A DNA stretch of 64,000 nt, from assembly GCF_000090795.2 (NCBI RefSeq), contig NW_003546603.1, positions 28,587-92,586 of the forward strand, in the 5' to 3' direction. The notes beneath the pieces were generated by a model that made no database searches, was not told the DNA's origin, and saw only the letters and a list, made by a program, of their open reading frames with translations. Position 1 is the stretch's first letter. Each line of letters starts with the position of its first letter. The translations under genes and the position numbers were made by a program. This document shows, one piece after another, positions 1 through 13,007 of the stretch. This DNA comes from Amphimedon queenslandica (taxonomy: Eukaryota; Porifera; Demospongiae; Haplosclerida; Niphatidae).

Positions 1-395
1 CTCCTTCAGTTGTAGAAACAAAATGTTCAAATTTTGAGGAAGAATTGAGCTGGTGCGTGAGACAATTAGAACTTGGACTCCTTAGACCAAAAGACAAAGG
101 AGGAACTAGCCAGCAGAAGCAAGAAGCTCAAGGCATACTGAACAAACTCAGATCATCAAAGACTCCTCTGCCAAGAAAAAGGCAGCTAATGAAGCTCACA
201 TTTGGAGATTATAGATCGAAAATGAAGCAAGAGGAAGAGAAGGTGGAAAGAGAAAGACAGGCCTTCGTTAGAATTTCTACCGACACAGTTAAGGCTGGGC
301 AGTTTTATAAAGCAAGTCAGGCTAAAGATATTCTTCAAAAAGACAAGGGCGGTGCTAGATTCAAGTTTAATTTCCAGATTGAAGCAGACGATTAA
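1..395 (+). CDS. UPF0488 / C8orf33-like protein, 3' end (5' truncated by window)
   Basis: An open frame runs from the window edge (frame of position 3) to TAA at 393-395, giving about 131 C-terminal residues. The segment LSWCVRQLELGL, the run RSSKTPLPRKRQLMKLTFGDYR and a C-terminal FKFNF match what I know of the vertebrate C8orf33 (UPF0488) C-terminus: WCVEQLELGL, TPLPRKRQLM, LFGDYR, FRFNF. The molecular role of this family is not established. The protein is basic and rich in Lys/Glu with no membrane segment. A possible 3' splice acceptor (ctccttcag) sits at the first nine bases, so the exon may begin at about base 10. The true start lies outside the window. Family assignment is confident; function is unknown. 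Confidence 0.8.
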   Translation, partial: PSVVETKCSNFEEELSWCVRQLELGLLRPKDKGGTSQQKQEAQGILNKLRSSKTPLPRKRQLMKLTFGDYRSKMKQEEEKVERERQAFVRISTDTVKAGQFYKASQAKDILQKDKGGARFKFNFQIEADD

Positions 396-859
396 AATAA
401 TGATAACAAATTTGCAATTCAAAATTCATTCATTTTTGCAGCATAATAATTGTGTAGAATTTAATTTTGGCAATCATTATCATTGAATTATTCATAGCTT
501 TATGTTTTTGATTGTTTCCAAGGAAACGGCATAATTTAGGGTGGGGCTGGAGTTGCTTTGAAAGTCTTTTTAGGAGGGGAAGGGAGACAATAAAAGGAAG
601 AGAGCTCTGATCCGTAAAACTGCCTGCATTTAAAGAATACTGCTGATATCTCTTTTGCTATCCTGAAGTAGAGAGAGAGAGAGGCAAAGTAAGTCTTAAT
701 GCTAGATCTATTCAAATCTACACATGAGCCACGCCCCATTTGCTGCAAATCCGCCTTTTCAACAACAAAGTTGTACTTAAATTGCATGCATGTAGAGAAA
801 GAGAGCAACCAATCGGTCACTATCACTTTAACTGTCTCTTCTTTGTCCACTAGTGCAAA
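396..859. other. intergenic spacer
   Basis: AT-rich 3' flank of the C8orf33-like gene followed by the likely promoter of the four-helix gene. It holds a short GA run (669-684). No open frame or RNA gene is supported. Confidence 0.5.
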
Positions 860-1423
860 ATGGCCTCAGTAGCCTACAAGATAATGGTTACTATGGGGGC
901 TATAGTCTCTCTTTTCCACCTCCTCTGTGCAATGGGGCTGTTCTCTACAATCATAATATGGCTCTCTCTAGAGTTCACTGCAGGGCTACCAGCTGCACTG
1001 GCACTCATAGTGGGGATACCATGCCTTGTATCAACAATCTCATTCGTTCTCATGGTCGGTATTAAAGAGAAAGGGATTGTACTCTCAATTCCTTACATAG
1101 TCCTTGGCGTCTTTATCCTTGTTACCGGCATATCTCTCATGACTCCTTTCATTGAACTCTACTCGCACGAGGATCCTGATCTGATTGGAGATTTCTGCAG
1201 CGACTGCGACCATGTGGGTGCACACACGTTGCAGTGCGTGACATCTTGCAACGACGAATGCTGCTTTACCAACTTTAGTGCACCTCTCTCCAGAGCCCTC
1301 ATCAGTTTCTCAGCCATAGCCATAGCAGCAAGTCTAGCCAGTGTCATCATTGGCATACTGAACTTAATTTATAATTTTAAATATCAGCAGAACCCGCAGC
1401 AAAACAGACAAAAGTCTCACTGA
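860..1423 (+). CDS. single-exon four-helix membrane protein of unknown family
   Basis: A 187-residue intronless frame, ATG 860 to TGA 1421-1423. Four hydrophobic helices are visible at about residues 10-36, 40-66, 70-94 and 146-170. The loop between helices 1-2 and the turn between 2-3 are short. The loop between helices 3 and 4 (about 97-140) is large, acidic and holds six cysteines including a CC pair (FCSDC, QC, SC, ECC). The tail is short, polar and rich in Gln and Asn. The topology recalls tetraspan proteins (tetraspanins, claudins), but the tetraspanin CCG motif and the claudin W-GLW-C-C motif are both absent, so I do not assign a family. The in-frame MASVAYK start follows a short non-coding stretch. 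Lack of introns in an intron-rich neighbourhood suggests either a small modern gene or a retrocopy. Confidence 0.7.
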   Translation: MASVAYKIMVTMGAIVSLFHLLCAMGLFSTIIIWLSLEFTAGLPAALALIVGIPCLVSTISFVLMVGIKEKGIVLSIPYIVLGVFILVTGISLMTPFIELYSHEDPDLIGDFCSDCDHVGAHTLQCVTSCNDECCFTNFSAPLSRALISFSAIAIAASLASVIIGILNLIYNFKYQQNPQQNRQKSH

Positions 1424-2409
1424 AACGATTATGCTCTTTAAATTATTTTTTAATGTCGCCCTCTTCTTACTTTCTCTCTTTTTTTGTGACAGACTCTCTC
1501 TCTCTCTCTCATTTTTACTATTATTATTAGTTCTCAATATTCTTCATTATGTTTGTACCTCTTAACTTATAAACATCATGATTACCAGTACTACTATAAT
1601 GATTAAAATTATATTTTTATTATTTATAACTGCCACACACAGCCAGAAATGTACACATCGATATTGTGCATGAACTATCTCCCTCAGGCCTGTGGTCCCA
1701 GTATATGAATATGCTATAAATAGGTGGAGTCTTGTGCTAAAAATAGCAACATCTATTCCTGGTAGTTACATATATGGAATAATATTATAATTATGATACA
1801 AACATGACAATTAACATTATAATAATTATTATGAATCAGAATAACTAACAAACAAGCAAAAGAAGCTTGTATTAGAAGTTGCCAAGATGCTCATTCACCT
1901 TCACAATTCAACTGGATTGACAAGAAACCATGAAGACTGAAAGACAAGAGCTTCAAGAAGTGAAAAACTTTTTGCACATGTGCAGATATGCAGTGATTGT
2001 GTCGGTTACAATTTTATAAGGGAGGATAAATTTTAGTTGACTCTTGAAAAATTAATAATTATAATGGTGGTACGTACAATAATGATAATGATAATGAAGT
2101 TTCCTGTGATAACGAAAATAATAAATGAAAGAAAAAAGAGTATATTTTATGATACAGTTAAGAGAAGAAAATGTGATAATAGGTAGTTGAATCAATGTTA
2201 GAAGATAAAGAGAGAGAGAGAGTGTGTGTGTTAGTTGATTTTCTGATAAATAGGAATAGTCTTTGGGGGAGGAAGAGGTATTATACTATTGCTAAAAATT
2301 AAAGTGTCTGATCAAGTGGGTGATTTAGGTACAGAGCTCTTTTATTTATTAGATTTTTACATGCATGCTGTAATGAATAGAGATGATAAATGAATGACCG
2401 ATAGCATAA
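1424..2409. other. convergent intergenic spacer
   Basis: About 1 kb between the 3' ends of the four-helix gene and FBXO11. AT-rich, with CT and GA runs near 1493-1509 and 2210-2221 and several ATT/ATA stretches. I see no coding or RNA signal. Confidence 0.5.
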
Positions 2410-5400
2410 TCAAGATGTCGAAGTGTCAATGATTTGGTGAGCGTGAGGTGCCAGGGACGGCTGCTGGATCTGTTGCTGCTGGGAGCTACTGCTTTCTCCT
2501 TGATGCTGCTGGACTTGAACTGTTTGAATGGCAGCTGGTCCAGTGGAGCCAAGCCCATTGACTTTAGGAGACGAGAATGCTTTGTATCCAGTGAGATTGC
2601 AGTCGCATTTAAGAGCACCTGCACCACAATCACAAAAGAACCTTGAGGAAGAGAAGAGAGAGAAGAAAGGAGAATCATAATTATTATTCCTAAGAAAACC
2701 GAGCCACATCAAAATTGACAGCTAGACTTTGTTGTGGTACATGTAGCTAGATATATATAATTTACATGTACATGTACATATATAATAAAATAATATTCCT
2801 TTACCTGTCATGTCTGACAAACTGTACATTGTGATCTTTGTGGCATTGCTTGATGCAGCTGATGCAAATCACACCACTTTCATTCTGACTGCAAGTCAAA
2901 CACCTGCACACACACACACACAATGAAGTAATGAACAATCACAATAGCACCATAAAGACCATGCAAACACATAATGTACATGTACATGTACATGTACATC
3001 AAGGTATTGTAAAGAAAAGTGATGCAACTTTTAGGGATTTTCATACACAGTGTGTGTACTGCACATGTACATGTACAGTAATAATGAATAAGAAGTAAAT
3101 GTACATGCATAATGAAATTCTTTACATGTACATGTGACTGGATTTACACGTACTGTACCTGTAAAAATCATGCATTGGGAATGAATTGTCTCCTGAAATT
3201 GAGTAAAGGCATTTTCCTCTTTGAACAGCATCATCCAACGTCTGCCTGTTATTGTATTCTGTATTACCTGAAGAAAGAAAGAAGAGTAATAATAATGGTA
3301 CATGTACATGAGCACAAGTTCACAATTCAATTTTACCTTGAAGAATGGGTGACACTCCAGTCGCTAGGCAGATTCCATCATAATCGTTATCAAAGACCTC
3401 GTTGTCTTTAATGACTCCGCCCCCTCCATTAGTCACCTCGATCCCGGCAGCTTTCCCGCCAAATATTCTGTTGTGGCTTAGAACTGGTTGACTGTTAGAT
3501 GATATTAGGACACCTACAAAGCATACATGTACATGTAATTGTTATAATAATTATTATTATATATGCATAACAGAAAATTATTTGAAGTCTCTCCAAGCTA
3601 TTTTGTCATTAGGGTATTATACATGTACATGTACTTTTGGAGCAACTTTTAAAATTCATAAAAAATCCAATTATGATCGAAATCAGCTCAAACTTGAAAA
3701 ACAACATAAAAACATGTGTATGTATTAGGAGAAATTATAAAAATGAAAAATTCTCTCTTAGTCATTTTTGGTGAAATTGGGCCAAAGTCCCTGTACTATA
3801 GTACAGGGACTTTGGCCCAATTTTGGAGAAACTGTAAAAATTGGCAATAATCCAATTTTGATTGAAATTAGTTCAAACTTTTTGTAAGAGTATAATATAC
3901 CTGTGAGCTTATTATTGAAAATGTCGTTGTCTTCAAGAACACCACGCCCATTATTAAATATGCAGACTCCGCCTTCTTTTCCGTTGTAAATATTATTGCG
4001 TCTGAGTATCGGGTTACTATCAGTTTTGATCCAAACGCCAGCCAAAGCATTCCCATATATGTCATTCTCTTCTAGTACACCTTCACCTGAAAAAATAGAG
4101 AAAGAGAAAGCTAAAATCAAACAAAACATTCATGTACATGTATATTCAATATAAATGTTATCTTGTATTTAAAAAAAACACTGGGAAAATTACAACTAGA
4201 CAAAACCTTTGAGTGATATTGTCAGTGTAGTGCTTCCACAAACATAAAATAACCAAAACAACATGTACATGTACATGTATTACACTAACCTGAATTATAA
4301 ATCAAGACTCCACCATTTTTACCGCCAAATATCTTATTTTTTCTAATAGTGGGATTGCTACCAGTCCTATATAGGAATAATTAAAGATTAAATCAAAAGT
4401 AAAAAAGATACACAATGTACATAAACATGCCCATTGCACAAAATGACTGACATTAGAGATTGAATGCTCATACGTGTGATGAAGCAATAGAGGCTGCTGT
4501 ATGCTTGCCCAGGACTGTTAACTAATTAATGTCTCACACATAATTATCACTTCACACATTGTACTCCAATCTGATTGGACACTAGACATGCTACCATGCT
4601 TTTCTCTCATTCTAGAACAATCTACATGTATGGATATATATATGTGAGAGTAGAGAGAAAGTAGAGAGTTGCCATTTTTGACAAGATAGTTTCAATTTTT
4701 AAAAGAACGCAGTCAACCTCTCGGCTACGCGACAATACAAGTATAATAGTTGTATTGCAATATGGACCTTATCTGTATTCCTGAAAAGGAATGATTGTAT
4801 ATATCATTCTCCTCCAGTACTCCTCTCCCATTGTCATAGAAGTATATCCCAACCTGTTTACCGCTGTGTATTCTGTTGTGTCTCAGTGTTGGCTGGCTCC
4901 CTGTACAGCAGTAGAAAAGAGAAATAAGATCAATGAGACTCTCAATAGAAAGGTGTGCAATGACCAGGATAAACACTCCATACACACACAGAGCATTGAC
5001 ACAATACAATATAAAAAATTAATAAAATAACTACAGGTACACGTTTCTTTCATTTCAATGTACTGTACACAGGCTATAGACTGTCTCTCTCTTTATTTGC
5101 TGTTTTGTCTTATTACCTGTTGTGATCCACACTCCTGCCAAAGCATTTGAGTGTATTTCATTTCCTTCAATGAGACCTCGTCCGTTATCATGCTAAAAAT
5201 AAAATAAAATAAAATAATGCTCACTGTACACAATTATTATCCTCTACAATAATACTGTACTGGATGTACATGTACATGTACATGGTTCTCTTATACTGTA
5301 AAGCATCATCACTTACCACATATATTCCGCCATGGAGTCCATGATGAATCTGATTGTTCTTAATGATAGGGTCACTCCCAGTCCTTATCTGCACTCCGGC

Positions 5401-8400
5401 CAGTGTGTTACCTAATTATAGAGATAAAATACATGTACATGTACACTTTAAAATAGAAAAAGAGAAAGAGAGAGAGAGAGAGAGAGGGGCTCACTGTGTA
5501 TATCATTGTTTTCCAGTATGCCTCTACCTCCTCCAAAGAAGTACACTCCTCCCTGTAGTCCTGAGAATATTTCGTTGTCTTTTAGCGTTGGGTTGCTTTC
5601 ACTTGTAATCCAAACTCCAGCATAAGTATTGGCAAAGATCCTGTTCTCAATGAATTGCCCACGACCCTAAAACATACACATGTACATCAGCAAGTAATAA
5701 AGAGAATATAATGAGCAGTAGCAAGCATGTACAGTACATGTACATGTATGTAGGAATGGGTCAGTCTTTTAGGTTACGTGTACTTGTAACTTATACTACT
5801 CAGATCTTAACTGGAGACTAATTATGTAAACAAAGCAGAAACAATGAAAACGCAGCTGGTGAGCTAGTTCAAACACCTGGAAAACAAACACTTGAAAACA
5901 GGATCAAACCCATTGGGGGGGGGGACAAGAGCAATGAAATGGAATTATAATTGTTTTAGTAGATGTACATACATGTACATGTGATTAGTCTGCATAACTC
6001 TAGTCATTTGTTTTGTACAAAAAAGGCCTCAAGCAATGAACTGATATGCACATGTACTTATTCTGATGCTGTGTGATGCATGCATATTTATCATTGATAC
6101 ATTAAAGGTTTCATGACACTCAATACCACTGGATACTAATGATGTCTAGGCTACACTGAAACCACTCAAACTACATGTACATGTACACATCCTAATAATA
6201 CATGCATGAATGAGGAATAACCTCATGTCATTGTATCATTGTACTCTGCATGTAAAGAAACATGAAAGTACATGTTCCCACATTTACTGCATGTACATGT
6301 ACAGCTATACATGTACATCAATACATTATTACTATGGAGTATTTACTATCAGTACTGGTGATAAGCTGTCACAGTGGATTGGTTTTGTATGCAAGTTGTT
6401 TCTCAATTGCCATAAGCAGGTGCTTCCTGTCCTTTTTACTACCATTTACAAAGGAAAGTACTTGTACCTGTACATACCATGTACATGTACATGTACATGT
6501 ACATGTACATTTACATGTACATTTACACGGGATGATGCAATCAGACTTAATAGACTAAGAGACGTGCCATTAATATAAAAACAAAAAGTACATGTCTCAA
6601 TTCTTACCCTATCATGTACATACACTCCACCAGTTGATCCATGATGTATTGAACACCGTCTTATGATTGGGTTGGCTTCATTTTTAATCTCAATGCCAGC
6701 AATTCTGTTACTGTGGATATCATTACTGTCAAGTACACCCTAAAATGAACACAAATCATAATATTCCTCATTCTCTCTCTCTCCCTCTCTCTCCCTTACT
6801 CGTCCATCTTGAAAGATAAAGAACCCAACGTCTCGCCCGTGATGGACCACGTTACGAGTGAAGATTGGAGAAGCAAAGTTCTTGATCCAGACGCCGGCGA
6901 GTTTGTTGTTATGAATATCGTTATCTTCAAACCGACCCTGCAAATAAACGCACATTGTGTGATATGGTTACATTGAAATGTGATCGACATATACATGTAT
7001 ACTCATGTACAGTACAGTTCATGTAAATAGCTATAGATCATAAATCTATGTACACAATAGCTGGCTAATAATTCAATTACTAGTTTATTCTAATACTGAA
7101 GACAGATGTCGAACCGTAGTAATATTATTATTATTATCATTTAAAATTATTATTATTATTATTACTTTGGCATGATCATCAACAAAGATGCCAACGTTGT
7201 TAGCATTAGCTACAGTACAGTTAGTAACCAGTGGATAGGCATCATCACCATGAGCATATATACAGGAACCACCTTAGGAAAAGAGATAGAGAGAGAGAAA
7301 TAGAGGTAAATATACATGTACATACATTTACATGCACATGGTATAAATGTATGCAATGTACATGCAACATAAATTTTAAAAATTTTAATAGTTAAAACTT
7401 ACAGAATGATGTGTTGGTAAAGTGGCAGTTGTGCAGTATTGGCTGGGACCCGTGGGGTATATCAATACAGTATTGTCTGAGATTAGGAGTATCATCCGGT
7501 GCATCAAACTAAAATAATTAAAAATAATGAAAAAGGAAAGTACAAGTGGACTGGTGTGCAAACAATAGAGATCAAGGCTCCAGACTTCATGGCACTCATA
7601 TTCCACATAAAACAAACAAGCAAACCTGATAATTTAACTAAAGACTAAAACTTTGCATACCTTTATCTCCATGTTTGAGACTTGCACATGTTTGACATGT
7701 GGCGTCACCTCGATGACAGTCTGTGTGGTACTGACAAGTAGGACACGCTCTGGGCCGGCTCCTATTAAACTCAGTGGTCTATCAAGTACAAATGACTCGT
7801 TATATACACCAGGATGGACAAGGATTCGTCCACAAGGAGGAGCATCCTCAACTGCTTCAGTAACTGTTGAATAATACTATGAAAGGACAGGAGAGATTAA
7901 ATGATTATCATAATGCTAGTACAGGTGTACATGCATGTACAATAATCATGTGAAATGATACATAAAGATATTATTGCTAATTATTATTATTTTATTTATT
8001 GTTATTATTACTTTTACAGCTGGTGCTTCAGCTCTGAGAGGATGAGTGGGAGGGAGTGAGGCTAGTTTTGGATAGACATGAGAGCAACCATACTGTATAA
8101 ATGAAGAGAAAAATAAAATAAAATTTATCAAATGCTGAGTTAGTACAATGCAAACTGTGCACTTAATCATGATTTCATATAACTACAGTAGCTACAGTAT
8201 CACATGAAAGAGAGAGGGAGAAAGGAGATCTCCTTACTGAGAGTAGTTGTAAAGTAAAGAAAATTAGTCTGCATGAACACAAAGTGTGTGTGTGGGCCCA
8301 TATTTACTAATACTGTATGTAATACAATAAGAAGCTGGCAATGTATTGTAGCATGAGACTCTATAGGATGTAAGGCAGTGGTTGAGTCAGTGCTGTGTGG

Positions 8401-11116
8401 GTTTTATGATGACAGCTCTCAGCTAATGTACATGCACACAGTCAGAGAGCCGGCATAGCCTGCAGCTGTCATAACTGACAGAGGGCTCACTGGAATGTCA
8501 CCTAATTGCACACAAGAAGGAGAGGGGAAGTGAGGGCCATAAAGATCAAAGACTCTTAAAGTGGAACACGGTCAACAAACAGCATTAAATAACTTAGAGT
8601 TATTAGCATCAGAAGCCAGAGGCAGTTTTGTCATCAAATAAATCTGTGCCATAAATGTCAACTAACATACGGTACATGTAACATTATGCATCCTTTCAAA
8701 GGGAGAGAGAGACTGAGAGACAACATGTAGAGTACATGTATGTACATACATGGCCAGAGGCAAACAAAAGAAATACATGTACATGTACACAGAAGACTTA
8801 GAGGGGGAGAGTAGCATGAGGGGAATGAGAGAGCGAGCCAATATCAAATAACAGTGTATTGCACACAATGAATTAACTCGATTAATCACTCATAACATCA
8901 AAAACAAGCCCATCGGATGCATGGACACAATCTACACTAGGATATAGATATAGGGCTCATGCTTTAAAAATAAAATAAAATACAGTACATGTAGTTTTAC
9001 AGTGCAATAGTACATGTACTGCATAAAGAGTCATTTACCATCATTGAGAAATTTGTCTTCCATGATAGTCCATCCTCCACATGCATGCTAGGACAGTGAC
9101 AGTTCTCTGGTGAAGGAGGTACGAATGGCGACTCCATTTCATAAACGCGCTGAAACAAGTCCTTCCTGTAGACATTTAAAAATAAAATAATGAAATATAA
9201 ACATGCTGACATCAGCAAGGATGTACTTGTAAATGTATGTTTGTATTTTCATTAGTAAAATTGAATATTAATTTTATATTATTATTATTATTATTATTGT
9301 TATTATTACCATAGTTTCTCAGTTGAAGCGATTTGATTGAAGCGCCTGCAGGTTTGACTGATGCTTACCAGGTCCCTCTCTCTGAGAAACGAGAAGATAT
9401 ACTGGAGGACTTCAGAGGGAAGGCGCTCGTGAAAATAACTGTGAACAGCTGCAACAACAACAACGACAACAAAAGAAAGAAATAGTAAATTTTAAAAGGA
9501 TAGAGATTGAGTGAAGATAATAACACAAAGCAGCCAGTGAGGTGCACTATCACTAGTATATACAGCCATATGGGGCATAAAGGAGAGAGAGAGGGAGGGA
9601 GGGCCACCCTCATAACTGAGAGAGAGTTTGTGGTCAAAGATTACTACACCACATCACTACAGAGGCTAATATGATATACTAGTAATAGGAGAGGCCTCAG
9701 GGGGCCACGAGGAGAAGGTGTAAGCCATCAGACATGATGTGGTTCATTTATCTTATCTAGAGAGCAATAAGAACCTACTACAGATATCAATGACTATTGA
9801 GAATATAGTAATTGTATTTTTATGTGTGTGGTTGGTGAGCTTGTTTCTGGGTACAGTAGCTCTCTCTCTCTCTATGCTTTAGCTGAACACGTGTTCAACC
9901 AGGTAGAAAATGACCCAGGTTGTGTATCTATAGGAACAAGCTAAACCACTTGAACTAAAGTGCCAGTAGTGATCCAATGATTAGATTAAAAGCTAATTAG
10001 GAGTCATGCCTCAACAGCCAGCATACACTCTCACTCATGCAGTCCATCAAAGAAAAACAGGCAGATGTACCCCGTCAACACACATAATTAAACATGTAGT
10101 GCATGTACATATACATAATGTTATTCATAAATTCATTAGTCATGCTGTAATGATATTCATGGAATATTAATGGTCTCTACTATTAGTGAAGCCCACCCTT
10201 AAAGGCACTCTCTCACAAGAAGAGATGCTGAAGTTGCAAGGTCAGTATGACTACAAGAAAAACATGAGATAAGGACTAATGGAGACTAATGGCTAAAGGA
10301 GGGACCAAAGAGTAAAAGGTGTTACCTGCAAGCAGAGCAACCAAATGTACTAATTAGCCAGACGACTTTGGTAATTGATTGTGACAGGGGCATGCATGTA
10401 CATGTACATGTACATGTACATGTATGCATGTGTACACTTTCTCAAGGAATTCTATTATTCAACTGTACATTTAAAGCATGACAATAGCAGCCAAATAGCA
10501 GCTTTAAGCTACTGTAGTTATAGTATGTTTTGTCTGAGGGACAATAGCTCCTGCCTTGCTAATGGGCTATGCCTTGATGAGTAACAGTTAGTGGTAGGCT
10601 GCTCAAAACACTTGTACATAAACAACAACATGTGTATAGTGGATACACATACATACAGGCACACAATGCATGTAAGGGCACACTATTGTCTTATTCATTG
10701 GTGTATTGTTGAACATTCCATTTATCTGCAAGGAGAAAAGCCAGAGTCTATTCATTATGGAGCAATGCATAACAAAAAGAGGAGGAAGGTTTCCAACAGA
10801 GAGAGACAGAGTACCACAGGATATGAATATCCTCAATCTCTCCCACTCCATTTGACCACTATCACTACATCATTATGAATGCCTTTATTGGAACCTTCCT
10901 ACACTCACAGAGACTGCCCCATTCAATGCATATGTACATATTGATGCACTCTAGAGATTGGTAACACCTCTCTCTTTCTCTCTTCCAATCAAAGAAGGGA
11001 ATGTCTTAAGTGATGGGGAGGGATGTGTATTGTAGATGTAGTATTAGCTCACCAGTGCTTGGTACTGTTTGTTCATTGACTGAAGTGGTGTCTGGCTTTC
11101 TCTTTCTACGTGGCAT
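2410..11116 (-). CDS. FBXO11: F-box only protein 11 (SCF ubiquitin-ligase receptor)
   Basis: Nineteen phase-matched exons give 821 residues (human protein about 840-930). Exons: 11053-11116, 9310-9448, 9039-9165, 8012-8092, 7661-7876, 7403-7508, 7166-7272, 6800-6937, 6608-6739, 5495-5666, 5317-5411, 5117-5192, 4768-4900, 4290-4366, 3901-4086, 3337-3513, 3159-3267, 2805-2903, 2410-2641. Domains in order: basic MPRRKRK start; F-box (about 26-67, [15 protein letters not shown] ... CRRFNQIAS); right-handed parallel beta-helix of CASH repeats (about 138-680, repeated [10 protein letters not shown] and ENDIYGN units); UBR-type zinc finger (about 712-760, [21 protein letters not shown]). In other animals FBXO11 is the substrate receptor of an SCF complex acting on transcription factors of the BLIMP1/BCL6 type. 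The N-terminus is less certain: a strong 3' splice site abuts the ATG, so an upstream 5'UTR exon is likely. The C-terminus after the UBR box is Gln/Ser-rich and lineage-specific. Confidence 0.93.
3774..3823. repeat. perfect 50-bp palindrome inside a dispersed repeat
   Basis: Lies in the FBXO11 intron 3514-3900. The two 25-base halves, centred at 3798/3799 on CTGTACTATAGTACAG, are exact reverse complements. It is the best-preserved copy of the palindromic joint of the roughly 180-bp family described elsewhere. Confidence 0.85.
6477..6526. repeat. ACATGTAC palindromic microsatellite, representative run
   Basis: Tandem GTACAT units with two ACATTT interruptions. Dozens of shorter runs of the same word occur in almost every intron and spacer of the window (for example 2979-2998, 10397-10422, 17620-17638, 38203-38243). 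It is nearly absent from the exons. Confidence 0.85.
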
Positions 11117-13007
11117 CTAGCAAAAGGAAAACAAAGAGAGAGATAAGAGTTGAGAGTGTGCATATGTTTTGACACAAATCTGCACCATATGCTAATCAAA
11201 TATGTAGGTGACAATATATGCACACTTTTAAATATGACAAACACAAGGCAGTGATTGATTACTATTCCCATCACTACAGTGCCAGGATATACAATTGTGT
11301 ACATGTCACATACACGCCTTCTGTGGCTCGTTAAAATCCATAGTATTACATGTACTTTTACAAACGTGTAATTAGTTTTGAGCAGAGCACAACAAGAGAA
11401 GGTGAGTAAGGCAGTATCAACAAGTACAATCACACTTCTCTTTGCATGTACTACTACAGCTAGTACTACATGTATGTGTACATGTATAAATGCAAAATTG
11501 TACATAAAAGTATTTCCTTTGTCTTCTTCTTTCATACCACCCAGTCTCCTTTAGAAAACTATAATTAGTCTCTCCTTTCTCCCACATGAATGACAAAATC
11601 TACCCACTCCAGACAATAGGTAGTATACCCACCTCAAAAACAACCTCTTATCTAGTGTACGTGCATGCATGGATTAATAGTAAAACCTCAAAACATAAAG
11701 GAACCAGCAGCAATATGCAGTGAGAGTATGCCCATATACAATGCATACTCATACTATCTTACTCCAATATCCCATACACAGCGTACAAGTGAAGCCAGCA
11801 GCCTCCTAGGGTACTCATTAAATACATATACATACATGTATTCCGTAAATATACTCGTATTCAAAAGTAAAGGCAATTAATCATCGCCGAGTATACTCTA
11901 ATTATAATCAATTTTTAATTGGTTATAACATCTGTTAGCTTTCTGTCGTGTCTCTAATAATTATATCTGTCACAAAACAGAGCAATCATCTTTATTAAGT
12001 GCAAGTGCATAATAATTAAGATGCTATTAGGCCCAATTTTGCATGCATGTTTGACAGCAAGTAGCGTGGAGCAAACAAGTAAGGAAGTATATATGTACAT
12101 CTTGCCAATTTGCTGTGGAATATTAAAAATTGTACTTTTAATGGCTACTGTTTGGTCTGTGAGTGCAGATGAGTGTTTGCTAGCTAATATCAACCAACGA
12201 ACCATCTCCAATGATGTAGATTGAAATCTTTGTCTGTTCCTTTTTGATCCTAGTTTGAAGCCTTCTGCCATCAGTGTATACAAGCCTGCAAAGGTACAGC
12301 AGAAGTAAAATTATATCTATTGCCTGACAATGAATAATGGGAATATTAATAAAGAATTGTGGTAAGTAAAACTGCATGGAATAATTCCCAAATATAATCC
12401 TGAACAGTTTGGCAATGTTATAGTGTTTGTTTTTAAAGTGGGCAAGTAATCAAGCAGAGTGATTGCTCAAGCCTATATCAGTGTACAAGAATAACTAAGC
12501 TTCAGTATACTTTAGTGACCATTTGTCTGATNNNNNNNNNNNNNNNNNNNNNNNNNNNNNNNNNNNNNNNNNNNNNNNNNNNNNNNNNNNNNNNNNNNNN
12601 NNNNNNNNNNNNNNNNNNNNNNNNNNNNNNNNNNNNNNNNNNNNNNNNNNNNNNNNNNNNNNNNNNNNNNNNNNNNNNNNNNNNNNNNNNNNNNNNNNNN
12701 NNNNNNNNNNNNNNNNNNNNNNNNNNNNNNNNNNNNNNNNNNNNNNNNNNNNNNNNNNNNNNNNNNNNAGCTCTCGGGCGTTTTCGGGGCAGCACAAAAG
12801 TAGTTATTTGAGCGGCTTCAAGGAGGAATGTTTCTTTAAGTGGATACTTTGCGGTTTTCCAATATCTTTGACATGCTTTGGGAAGATGAATATGATTGTT
12901 GCGTCTCCGGTGTACCTTTGAATGTTCGAAATTCCCGCAAGCCTAATTATGGAGTAATCTAATTGGTCGAATAATACACAGCGCCGAACGTACGAGTTCG
13001 CGTTGCC
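11117..13007. other. FBXO11 upstream region with assembly gap
   Basis: Probably holds the FBXO11 5'UTR exon(s) and promoter. I could not place them. Short open frames on both strands between 11140 and 12380 show no recognisable protein. The gap at 12532-12768 may hide a first exon or a promoter. Confidence 0.4.
12532..12768. other. assembly gap (237 N)
   Basis: Run of undetermined bases. Apparent open frames across it are artefacts. Confidence 0.99.

Noticed and set aside
3758-4129. FBXO11-like frame extending past both ends of exon 3901-4086
   Set aside because: Only the spliced part matches the beta-helix; the extension runs into the 50-bp palindrome repeat.
9347-9370. Possible intron inside the FBXO11 F-box exon (GTAAGC ... 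CTGCAG)
   Set aside because: The stretch reads through in frame as VSISQTCR, which is needed for the F-box, so I treat 9310-9448 as one exon.
10375-11535. Several frames of 69-163 residues upstream of FBXO11
   Set aside because: Low-complexity or ACATGTAC-derived peptides with no recognisable domain. Only the MPRRKRK start exon at 11053-11116 fits.
12495-12921. Open frames across the N run on both strands
   Set aside because: They consist mostly of undetermined bases in the assembly gap.
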